Below, in pieces: positions 1-5,696 of a stretch of DNA of 5,724 nt. Under the pieces are notes generated by a model, which was not told where the DNA came from, ran no database searches, and saw nothing but the letters and a program-made list of their open reading frames with translations. Position numbers and translations under genes: made by a program. The DNA comes from Methanofastidiosum sp. (GTDB lineage Archaea; Methanobacteriota_B; Thermococci; Methanofastidiosales; Methanofastidiosaceae). How positions within the stretch are numbered: the stretch's first letter is position 1; the number at the start of each line of letters is the position of its first letter. The stretch lies in the NCBI GenBank assembly GCA_013329085.1, contig DUKX01000099.1:1-5724 (forward strand), written 5' to 3'.

Positions 1-90
1 GCGCCTCCTTCGGCCCCGGCATGTCCTCCGCCGTGCGGGGGTATAAATAAAAACCATGGATACCATATATTTTCGAAGTCTTTAGTATAA
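1..90. other. GC-rich left-edge segment passing into an AT-rich, TATA-like stretch
   Basis: Bases 1-41 contain 33 G or C out of 41 (about 80%), whereas everything to the right is AT-rich. The break is abrupt, at the start of TATAAATAAAAA (42-53). In plus frame 3 the codons end almost uniformly in G or C and read ASFGPGMSSAVRGYK before TAA at 48-50. This could be the tail of a GC-rich gene entering from the left, but 15 codons are too few to call. A bulged hairpin is possible (CCCCGGCA at 14-21 against TGCGGGG at 34-40), with no T-run after it, so it does not look like an intrinsic terminator. CCATGG (54-59) and the inverted pair GGTAT (40-44) / ATACC (60-64) lie beside the break. I read this as foreign or intergenic DNA joined to the remnant that follows; its identity is unknown. 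Confidence 0.4.
41..55 (+). promoter_or_regulatory. possible archaeal TATA-box promoter
   Basis: GTATAAATAAAAACC contains a good match to an archaeal TATA box, directly after the GC-rich block. If used on the plus strand, transcription would start around 70-75, before the glycosyltransferase remnant and about 250 bases before the first intact gene. Its reverse complement (TTTATTTATA) is also TATA-like and lies about 26 bases from a minus-strand ATG at 22-20, so the direction is ambiguous. No other promoter-like site stands out between here and the first intact gene. The call depends on the organism being archaeal. Confidence 0.28.
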
Positions 91-324
91 AAAACCCCTG
101 TAATCGTAGCTATTTCTTCAGATGAAAATGGGTCAAACGTGTTTTGTCAAGATGGAAGTAATTGAACAAATGTGTGATGCCCTATTGAAGCTAAAGTATG
201 ATCCAGAGCTTAGAAAAGAATTTAAAGAAAACAGGATAAAGTTCTTCAAAGAGGAAATGGATTTAGAGAAAATGTAAGGAAATATGAGAAAATATTTGAA
301 GGGATTTTGGAGAAAACAGTATGA
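91..324 (+). pseudogene. frameshifted C-terminal remnant of a GT4-like glycosyltransferase
   Basis: Three pieces in two frames join into one glycosyltransferase C-terminus. Bases 91-162 read KTPVIVAISSDENGSNVFCQ followed by DGSN, which resembles the donor-site segment (PVI, then a DENG-type loop). Bases 158-274 continue one frame over with VIEQMCDALLKLKYDPELRK and on to a helix ending DLEKM, then TAA at 275-277. Bases 274-324 return to the first frame with VRKYEKIFEGILEKTV and TGA at 322-324. The pattern DPELRKEF, then NR..F, then VRKYEKIFEGIL is typical of the last 60 residues of GT4 enzymes. One extra base near 157-160 and one missing base near 274 explain the shifts. The stretch 57-92 (PYIFEVFSIK, in a third frame, with a shift at the A6 tract 89-94) may extend it upstream. 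The donor- and acceptor-binding domains are absent, so it is inactive. Its TGA overlaps the next gene's ATG as ATGA, which suggests it was once the preceding gene of the same operon. Confidence 0.72.
309..312 (+). promoter_or_regulatory. ribosome binding site for the first glycosyltransferase
   Basis: GGAG lies 8 bases before the ATG at 321 and inside the preceding glycosyltransferase remnant. It supports the ATG at 321 as the start, together with the MKILHVIPYF N-terminus typical of GT4 enzymes. Confidence 0.6.
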
Positions 325-1463
325 AAATACTTCATGTCATTCCCTATTTTACTCCAAAGCGAGGCGGAGATGTAAATGTTTGTTATAATCTTTCAAAACA
401 AATAGTTAAAGGTGGTCATGACGTTACCATTATCACCACTGATTTTGAATTCGATGAAAAGTATACAAAAGATCTCGAGGAAACAGGAATTAAAGTTGTT
501 CCTTTCCATTGCGTTGCTAATATTAAGCTGTTTTTGATTTCTCCATCTATGAAAAAATGGTTAAAAAAAGAAATTAAAACTTTTGATATTATTCACATGC
601 ATGATTTTCGTTCCTACCAAAATGTAATTGTTTATCATTACGCAAAAAAATATATAATTCCCTATGTTTTACAACCCCACGGTTCTACCCCCCGAGTAAT
701 CGAAAAGAAAAAGCTTAAATGGCTTTTTGATGTTGCTTTTGGATACAAGATTTTAAAGGATGCAACTGGAGTGATTGCGGTTTCAAAAGAAGAGGCAGAA
801 TATGACAGGCAGATGGGAGCCGATGATAAGAAAATATCTGTTATTTACAATGGGATGGACATTGAATCTTTTAAAAGTTTACCAGAACGGGAAAAATTTA
901 AAGAAAAGTATGATATCCAAGGAAAAATGATATTGTACTTGGGTCGGATTCATAAATCAAAGGGTATTGATATTATTATTAATGCTTATACCAAACTAAT
1001 AAAAGAAATGGGTGATATTGCTTTAGTTATTGCTGGTTCTGATGATGGATACAAAAAAGAACTTGAAAGGTTAGCAGAAAAGTTGAATCTGGGTAATAAA
1101 GTTAAGTTTACTGGGTTTGTCGATGAAAACGATAAAATGGCGGCTTATGTAGATGCGGATTTATTTGTGCATACCGTAAGATACATGGGGGGTGTTGGCT
1201 TAACGCCTTTGGAAGCTATTTTATGTAATACCCCTGTAATTGTAACTGAAGAGTGCGGAGAGGTTATTAAAGAAGCAAACTGCGGGTATTTGGTAAAATA
1301 TGGAGATGTAGAAGGATTAAAAGAGAAGATAAAAGTTATTCTTGAAAAACCGGAAGAGGTAAAAGAGCTGGTAGAGAAAGGGAAAAAGTATATCATAGAG
1401 AATTTGACATGGAATAAAGCCACTGAGAAAATTTTGAGAAAGTATTTGGAGACCTTAGAATAA
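321..1463 (+). CDS. GT4-type glycosyltransferase
   Basis: A retaining GT-B glycosyltransferase expected to move a sugar from a nucleotide-sugar donor to a growing lipid-linked glycan at the cytoplasmic membrane face. At 380 residues it is full length for the family. The N-terminal Rossmann domain has MKILHVIPYFTPKRGG with the Gly-rich loop at residues 15-16, then IHMHD (91-95) and PHGS (119-122). The C-terminal donor domain has YNGMD (176-180), LGRIHKSKG (207-215, with R209 and K214 as the usual phosphate-binding pair) and GLTPLEAI (293-300). The usual E-x7-E motif is incomplete: E298 is present, but the position eight residues earlier is Gly290 (GGG, one base from GAG). There is no signal peptide or membrane helix, so membrane contact would be peripheral. 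The gene is preceded by a GT remnant sharing ATGA with its start and followed after 11 bases by another glycosyltransferase. Donor and acceptor cannot be predicted; the fold and class are secure. Confidence 0.93.
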   Translation: MKILHVIPYFTPKRGGDVNVCYNLSKQIVKGGHDVTIITTDFEFDEKYTKDLEETGIKVVPFHCVANIKLFLISPSMKKWLKKEIKTFDIIHMHDFRSYQNVIVYHYAKKYIIPYVLQPHGSTPRVIEKKKLKWLFDVAFGYKILKDATGVIAVSKEEAEYDRQMGADDKKISVIYNGMDIESFKSLPEREKFKEKYDIQGKMILYLGRIHKSKGIDIIINAYTKLIKEMGDIALVIAGSDDGYKKELERLAEKLNLGNKVKFTGFVDENDKMAAYVDADLFVHTVRYMGGVGLTPLEAILCNTPVIVTEECGEVIKEANCGYLVKYGDVEGLKEKIKVILEKPEEVKELVEKGKKYIIENLTWNKATEKILRKYLETLE

Positions 1464-1474
1464 TTAGAGGGAAT

Positions 1475-2455
1475 ATGAAAGTTTGCATTATAGGAGATTT
1501 TTCTGAAAACTTAGATGAGGGGTTAAAGAATATTGCTTATCACATAGCCGATAATCTCTCTAAGAATATTGAAATTCAATTAATAAATGTTAAGAATATA
1601 ATTACTTTAGCAACCTTGCGAAAGATAAAAATTTTTCATCCTGATATAATCCATTATGTTCCAGGACCAACAAATAAAAGCATCATCTTATTAAAATTCA
1701 TAAAAGCATGTTTAAAATATGAGACAAAGATAGTTTTATCTGCTCCTCATCCTATGTTTAGCGACGTAATTTTAAAGTTACTAAATTTCAAACCGGATTA
1801 TATATTTGCCTCTTCTGAGAATCTAAAAAGAAGGATGGATATTTTGGGTATACCAACGCATCTTTTGCCTAACGGGGTTAATATAGAGAAATTTATACCC
1901 GTTTCATCTAATTTTGATAAAATGAAAATAAGGGAAAAGTATGGTATTGAAAAAAATAGCTTTGTAGTACTCCATGTTGGACATATAATAAGTAACAGGA
2001 ATTTAGGTATTTTCACTAAATTAGTAAAAGATAACCAACCTGTTGTCGTAGCCAGCAAGTATATTAAAACAGATTACAAATTGCTTGAAAATCTTCGTAA
2101 TGCAGGGTGTATAATTTTTCAGGGATACTTCCCTAACATTGAAGAATTTTATCAATTATCAGATTGTTATTTATTTCCTGTAAGGTATGGTAAAAGCATT
2201 TTATGTCCTTTATCTGTTCTAGAAGCAATGTCCTGCAACTTACCTGTAATAACCACAGATTTTGATGGCATAAAAATATTCTTTAAAGAAGGAGAGGGAT
2301 TAATATTTGCTAAAAAATACGAAGAATTTTTAGATGCGGTTGAGAAAATTAAAAGTGGGGAAATATTTGTGTCAACGAGAAGAAAAATCGAACAATATTC
2401 CTGGCAAAATACAACTAGAGAAATTATAAAAATTTATAAAACGTTACTGAATTAA
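1475..2455 (+). CDS. divergent GT4-like glycosyltransferase
   Basis: A second GT-B glycosyltransferase, short for the family at 326 residues. The N-terminal half begins MKVCIIGDFS and has DEGLKNIAYHIADNL (14-28), HPDIIHYVPGP (55-65) and LSAPHP (88-93). NGVNIEKF (133-140) marks the linker to the C-terminal domain. The donor domain departs from the norm. The usual GR...KG loop reads VGHIISNRNL (168-177), with His170 and Arg175 at the Arg and Lys positions. The E-x7-E region reads SILCPLSVLEAMSCNLPVIT (241-260), where E250 is present but the position eight residues earlier is Ile242. From memory, PLSVLEAM..NLPVITT also occurs in other archaeal sugar transferases, so this may be a distinct subfamily rather than decay. 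The frame is intact. GAGGG at 1467-1471 precedes the ATG by 3 bases. The gene lies 11 bases after the previous one and 15 before the kinase. It probably adds another sugar to the same glycan; the sugar is unknown. Confidence 0.85.
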   Translation: MKVCIIGDFSENLDEGLKNIAYHIADNLSKNIEIQLINVKNIITLATLRKIKIFHPDIIHYVPGPTNKSIILLKFIKACLKYETKIVLSAPHPMFSDVILKLLNFKPDYIFASSENLKRRMDILGIPTHLLPNGVNIEKFIPVSSNFDKMKIREKYGIEKNSFVVLHVGHIISNRNLGIFTKLVKDNQPVVVASKYIKTDYKLLENLRNAGCIIFQGYFPNIEEFYQLSDCYLFPVRYGKSILCPLSVLEAMSCNLPVITTDFDGIKIFFKEGEGLIFAKKYEEFLDAVEKIKSGEIFVSTRRKIEQYSWQNTTREIIKIYKTLLN

Positions 2456-2470
2456 AGGTATGGAAGAAAT

Positions 2471-3151
2471 ATGAAGAGAAAAAAAGGATTACTAATTTGC
2501 TTTACCGGAATAGATGGTTCAGGGAAAACAACATTAGCAAAGAGACTAACTGAATCTTTGATAGAAAAAGACACGCATGTGGTTTACGTGTACGGAAGAC
2601 TTAAATTGTTCCTTACGAAACCGCTAACGTTTATTGGGAATAAAATGTTTCTCAAAAATTACAGTATAACCGAAAACTATGTTGAATACTCAGGAAAAAA
2701 GAAAATCCTGTTTAGCAAGCACAAATTTATACTAAAAACTTATTTATATGTCTTACTGTTCGACTATTTGCTGCAGTTAATGATAAAAATTAGAATTCCC
2801 CTATTATTAGGGAAGGTTGTTATTTGCGATAGATACATTTATGACACTATCATAACAGATATAGCAGTAGATATGAATTTTTCAAAAGAAGAAATCATTT
2901 CTTTGCTTGACAAATGTTTTTTATTAATTCCTAATCCGGACATGACATTTTTAGTTGATGTTTGTGAGAAAGTTGCCTATTCAAGGAAAAACGATGTGCC
3001 GGACGAAAGGTACTTAAAGGATCGAAGATCAATTTATTTACAGGTTGCAAGACATTATAAATTTAATATGACAATACTAAATGGAAATAAAAAGCCGGGA
3101 GAAATATTCGTTGAATGTGTGGGGAGGCTAAAGAATGACCTTAGCTTATAA
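2471..3151 (+). CDS. thymidylate-kinase-like P-loop kinase of a glycan cluster
   Basis: A 226-residue P-loop NTPase of the thymidylate kinase fold. The Walker A motif is FTGIDGSGKTT (11-21, K19 and T20 binding ATP phosphates). VVICDRY (116-122) matches the DRY motif of thymidylate kinases. FLVDVCEKVAYSRK (160-173) with the following NDVPDERY resembles the strand and LID region, with Arg172 as the likely LID arginine. The dTMP-binding stretch S..AYQG that normally follows DRY is absent; here it reads IYDTIITDIAVD. I therefore infer that it is not the housekeeping dTMP kinase and phosphorylates something else. Hydrophobic residues at about 90-113 form internal helices rather than a clear membrane anchor. 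GGAAG at 2462-2466 lies 4 bases before the ATG; an ATG at 2460 is out of frame. The last 17 bases overlap the nucleotidyltransferase gene, whose ribosome binding site lies inside this gene, so the two are likely made together. The fold is secure; the substrate is unknown. Confidence 0.85.
   Translation: MKRKKGLLICFTGIDGSGKTTLAKRLTESLIEKDTHVVYVYGRLKLFLTKPLTFIGNKMFLKNYSITENYVEYSGKKKILFSKHKFILKTYLYVLLFDYLLQLMIKIRIPLLLGKVVICDRYIYDTIITDIAVDMNFSKEEIISLLDKCFLLIPNPDMTFLVDVCEKVAYSRKNDVPDERYLKDRRSIYLQVARHYKFNMTILNGNKKPGEIFVECVGRLKNDLSL
3121..3127 (+). promoter_or_regulatory. strong ribosome binding site inside the kinase gene
   Basis: GGGGAGG lies within the kinase coding sequence, 7 bases before the ATG at 3135. 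It fixes the nucleotidyltransferase start and shows that the 17-base overlap is a real translational coupling arrangement. Confidence 0.75.
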
Positions 3152-4220
3152 ATTAGTATCCTTCTTAGGTTCGCCCTTTGTTAATGGCAACACACGAGAT
3201 AAAATTAATTTTTCTGCTGAAGAGAAATTGAATTTATACAAAATAGCTTATAATAATAAAGTAGGTTTATTCTTTTTACAGCGATTGAAAGATATCGGTG
3301 ATCTCTCACCATTGGATGACAAATATGCTTTAGATATGGAACGATACGATGAAACGCTCAGAACCGCAACAAACCTTTCTTCAATAATAAGTGAATTTAC
3401 AAATGAGTTTGCATTATTTAAGTTTTTAAAACCATATCCTCATACTCCAAGTGACGTTGATGTTTTGTTCTTTTTATCGAAAAATAATTACGTGAAAACT
3501 GTTGATTACCTGTTAAACAACGGATATTTCAAAATTGATGAATGCCCCAGTCAGGCAGTTGTATACGACCTTCGAGGTGGTTATGAACAGATGGATACTC
3601 GTACAGTAGGTGGCAAAAAGGGTGGAAAATATTACATAGATTTATATAAGGAAGTAAGTGCAAGCCATTTTATTTATATGGATAAAGAAAAATTACAGCC
3701 ATACATCACCTCGGTCAATATTAATGGTAAAAGAATCCAAACATTATTACCTGAAGCAGATTTGGTGGTAGTTTTAACTCATTCAATAGTACCCGAACAA
3801 TTGTTTACATTGGGAGATTATTATTCAGCTCTTTATTATATTAGACAAATGGATACTTATCAGCTTGATAAATTGATACAAATATTCTCAGAAAATAAGG
3901 TGACAAAGGTTGCCAATGCATCACTTACTATTATTAGTTTCATCCATAAAAAAATACATGGCTTTGTTCCAGATAAAATCAATTATTTATTGGAGACGAT
4001 ATGTTCTGATTCAATGTATGCTAATAAATTTATGTCGGATGATTTTGATCTTCCTTATAGATATAATAATTTAACATTAATCAGCGTTATATTTGAACGG
4101 ATGATGAGTAAAAATGGCTTAAAAAGTATTTTTATTCAAGGGGTACATATGTTAAATCCGAGGCTTGCCAAATGGGTAATTTACAATATCATCTGGAGAA
4201 GAAAGAGGGAGACATATTAG
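3135..4220 (+). CDS. NTP_transf_5-like nucleotidyltransferase
   Basis: A 361-residue protein of the nucleotidyltransferase superfamily, best matching the uncharacterised NTP_transf_5 type (PF14907). After a helical N-terminal region (27-90), LFKFLKPYPHTPSDVDVLFF (94-113) gives the strand with the two metal-binding acids D107 and D109 in a SDVDVL motif. YYIDLYKEVS (166-175) supplies the third acid, D169. VVVLTHSIVPEQLFTLGDYY (211-230), with His216 and Asp228, matches the downstream helical segment typical of this family. These residues support an active enzyme that transfers a nucleotidyl group, or a related phosphoryl transfer, to an unknown acceptor. The Lys-rich SIFIQG...RRKRETY tail (331-361) may touch membrane or nucleic acid. 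The gene overlaps the kinase by 17 bases and shares one base with the next gene (TAGTG). Relatives are reported near peptide- and polysaccharide-modification genes, so a joint role with the kinase is plausible. The family assignment is from remembered motifs. Confidence 0.78.
   Translation: MTLAYKLVSFLGSPFVNGNTRDKINFSAEEKLNLYKIAYNNKVGLFFLQRLKDIGDLSPLDDKYALDMERYDETLRTATNLSSIISEFTNEFALFKFLKPYPHTPSDVDVLFFLSKNNYVKTVDYLLNNGYFKIDECPSQAVVYDLRGGYEQMDTRTVGGKKGGKYYIDLYKEVSASHFIYMDKEKLQPYITSVNINGKRIQTLLPEADLVVVLTHSIVPEQLFTLGDYYSALYYIRQMDTYQLDKLIQIFSENKVTKVANASLTIISFIHKKIHGFVPDKINYLLETICSDSMYANKFMSDDFDLPYRYNNLTLISVIFERMMSKNGLKSIFIQGVHMLNPRLAKWVIYNIIWRRKRETY
4205..4211 (+). promoter_or_regulatory. ribosome binding site deciding the GTG start at 4220
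   Basis: GAGGGAG lies at the end of the nucleotidyltransferase gene, 8 bases before GTG at 4220. It favours this GTG, which overlaps the TAG stop by one base, over the upstream in-frame ATG at 4172 (inside the previous gene, no good site) and the ATG at 4229 (no usable spacing). Confidence 0.6.
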
Positions 4221-4480
4221 TGAAGAGGATGTCGAATTTTGTTAGAGAGAAAGTTAAGGAGCACTTTATCAGTTTCAAGTCATTTGGATGGGGCATGAAT
4301 GTGATCATGTCATTTTTAACGCCTGATAAGATAAGGGATTTTTTGAAGAGGGCTGGTGACGTGGAGATGGTTTTGAATATAGAGAACAGGTTGATCGTAT
4401 CAAGAAAGTGGAAGTACATCCTTCTAATGTCGGATATTGGGCGGTTGGTGGTGATCGGGAGGGTGAGAAGAAGTGAATGA
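4220..4480 (+). CDS. 86-residue protein of unknown function
   Basis: I do not recognise this protein. From the GTG start it has 86 residues, is strongly basic, and begins with a charged helix-like stretch (VKRMSNFVREKVKEHF). A mixed hydrophobic segment FGWGMNVIMSFL (23-34) follows, then TPDKIRDFLKRAGDVEM (35-51), a strand-like part rich in Val, Ile and Leu, and the tail GRLVVIGRVRRSE. There is no signal peptide, Cys cluster, clear membrane helix or known precursor-peptide feature. Codon use differs from the neighbours: lysine is AAG in seven of eight cases, whereas the flanking genes mostly use AAA, and G-ending codons are frequent. It may be a recent arrival, a fragment of a larger gene, or a small partner of the nucleotidyltransferase. 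The good ribosome binding site and the precise overlaps at both ends (1 and 8 bases) argue that it is translated. Confidence 0.6.
   Translation: MKRMSNFVREKVKEHFISFKSFGWGMNVIMSFLTPDKIRDFLKRAGDVEMVLNIENRLIVSRKWKYILLMSDIGRLVVIGRVRRSE
4457..4466 (+). promoter_or_regulatory. strong ribosome binding site deciding the GTG start at 4473
   Basis: GGGAGGGTGA closely complements the conserved 3' end of 16S rRNA and lies 6 bases before GTG at 4473. It is inside the small orphan gene and supports a GTG start with an 8-base overlap for the third glycosyltransferase. The next in-frame ATG, codon 22, would cut into the first beta strand. Confidence 0.75.
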
Positions 4481-5684
4481 AGATGTAAAAGCAGAAAAAA
4501 AGAGAGATTTAAGAATTTGTGTCATTTCATTTCCAATGCCTTCTGCGTTGGTCGTTAATGTTTTTTTATATAGTCTGGTCGAGATACTGGAGCCAATATG
4601 CAAGATGGTATATGTAGTGACCAGCAAGTTACCTAAAGATAGAACTTTTAATAAGAAAATTAGAATACAAGACGTAAAAACAGCCATGCATTCTAGAGAC
4701 ATCATTCGTCCAATGTGGTGGTCAACCGTGCTGCAATTTTTTATAATTATACTTATCCAACTGAAAATGTGTTGGACTTTAACTAAAATATCAAAAGAGA
4801 TTGACATTGTAATCTTTTATATAGGGGGGGCTAATTTTTTTCCTCCTGTGTTAATGGCAAAAGCCCTGAGAAAAAAAGTTATAGTATTAGCACCGGGGCG
4901 GGGATCGTTAAGCTATCGGAAACCCCGTAATGAAAGATTGCTTAGTATAGGCAGTGCTTTTGCTGCCATCATCAGTATATTGGAAAGAGCTAATTTTTAT
5001 CTTGCAGATCAAGTTGCCGTAGAATCAGAAAGTTCCATCGGGTTTTTAGGGCTAAACAAATACCGAAAAAAGATTTCCATTATGAGTGAACCCCATATAA
5101 ATTTTGATCTTTTCAATGTGAGGAAAGATTTTAACAATAGAAGGAATTTTATCGGATATATCGGTCGGCTCTCTCAAGGGAAAGGTGTAATGAACTTTAC
5201 TAAAGCGATACCTTTGATATTAAAAGAGAGGAATGACTTAGAATTTTTAATAGGGGGTAATGGCCCCTTATTTGACGAAATAAAGCACGAATTGAAAACT
5301 AATGGATCCTACGATAAAGTTGAATTTACAGGGTGGATTTCCCATGATGAACTGCCAGATTATCTAAATGAATTGAAATTGATTGTACTACCCACATATT
5401 CGGAGGGAGGTATTCCAGCAATAATTCAAGAGGCTATGGCCTGCGGCACAATAATTCTGGTAACGCCAGTTGCAGGCGTAATTGAGAAAATAAAAGATGG
5501 TGAAAATGGATTTATTCTTATGGATAATTCACCGGAGGGCATCGCAAAAAAAGTTATCCAAATCTTAGATCATCCAGAACTCAATAAAGTCATGAACAAT
5601 GCTCGTAACTTGGTAGAAAATGAATACTCTTATGAAAGTACAGTTAAGCGATATAGATCTATGCTATACAGAGTGCTGAGATGA
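4473..5684 (+). CDS. GT4-type glycosyltransferase
   Basis: A third retaining GT-B glycosyltransferase, 403 residues, probably working on the same glycan. A polar stretch of about 12 residues precedes the first strand RICVISFPMP (14-23). The N-terminal domain lacks the usual GG loop and carries a hydrophobic segment at about 81-98 (MWWSTVLQFFIIILIQLK) that could dip into the membrane, as expected for an enzyme using lipid-linked acceptors. APGRGSLSYRK (140-150) is an acceptor-side loop. The donor domain is conserved: GYIGRLSQGKG (228-238, R232 and K237), GGNGP (261-265), EFTGWISHDELPDYL (284-298) and PTYSEGGIPAIIQEAMACGT (307-326). The two glutamates, E311 and E320, are separated by eight residues instead of seven because of a second Gly. 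G7 (4824-4830) and T7 (4835-4841) tracts lie in the coding sequence but the frame is intact. The gene overlaps the orphan gene by 8 bases. The class is secure; donor and acceptor are unknown. Confidence 0.93.
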   Translation: MNEDVKAEKKRDLRICVISFPMPSALVVNVFLYSLVEILEPICKMVYVVTSKLPKDRTFNKKIRIQDVKTAMHSRDIIRPMWWSTVLQFFIIILIQLKMCWTLTKISKEIDIVIFYIGGANFFPPVLMAKALRKKVIVLAPGRGSLSYRKPRNERLLSIGSAFAAIISILERANFYLADQVAVESESSIGFLGLNKYRKKISIMSEPHINFDLFNVRKDFNNRRNFIGYIGRLSQGKGVMNFTKAIPLILKERNDLEFLIGGNGPLFDEIKHELKTNGSYDKVEFTGWISHDELPDYLNELKLIVLPTYSEGGIPAIIQEAMACGTIILVTPVAGVIEKIKDGENGFILMDNSPEGIAKKVIQILDHPELNKVMNNARNLVENEYSYESTVKRYRSMLYRVLR

Positions 5685-5696
5685 GTAAAGTAAAAA

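Noticed and set aside
1..57. Minus-strand frame open from ATG at 57-55 to the left edge (starts MVFIYTPARRR), and a nested minus-strand ATG at 22-20 (MPGPKEA) with a GGAGG just before it.
   Set aside because: Only 19 and 7 codons are visible, the first is arginine-rich low-complexity from GC-rich DNA, and the GGAGG of the second is only 2 bases from its ATG. No gene can be supported.
122..277. Plus-strand ATG-started frame of 51 codons (122-277) as a separate small gene.
   Set aside because: Its sequence from about residue 13 is a glycosyltransferase C-terminal helix region that continues in the other frame on both sides, so it is a piece of the remnant rather than an independent gene.
1145..1423. 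Minus-strand open frame opposite the first glycosyltransferase.
   Set aside because: It lies opposite well-conserved GT4 motifs, is Ser/Thr/Phe-rich as antisense frames often are, and has no recognisable domain.
2796..2814. Inverted repeat TTCCCCTA / TAGGGAA with a 4-base loop inside the kinase gene.
   Set aside because: It is imperfect, short, within coding sequence and not followed by a T-run; chance is the simplest explanation.
4424..4807. Minus-strand open frame opposite the orphan gene and the start of the third glycosyltransferase.
   Set aside because: It has no recognisable domain, spans the junction of two plus-strand genes with good ribosome binding sites, and looks like an antisense shadow.
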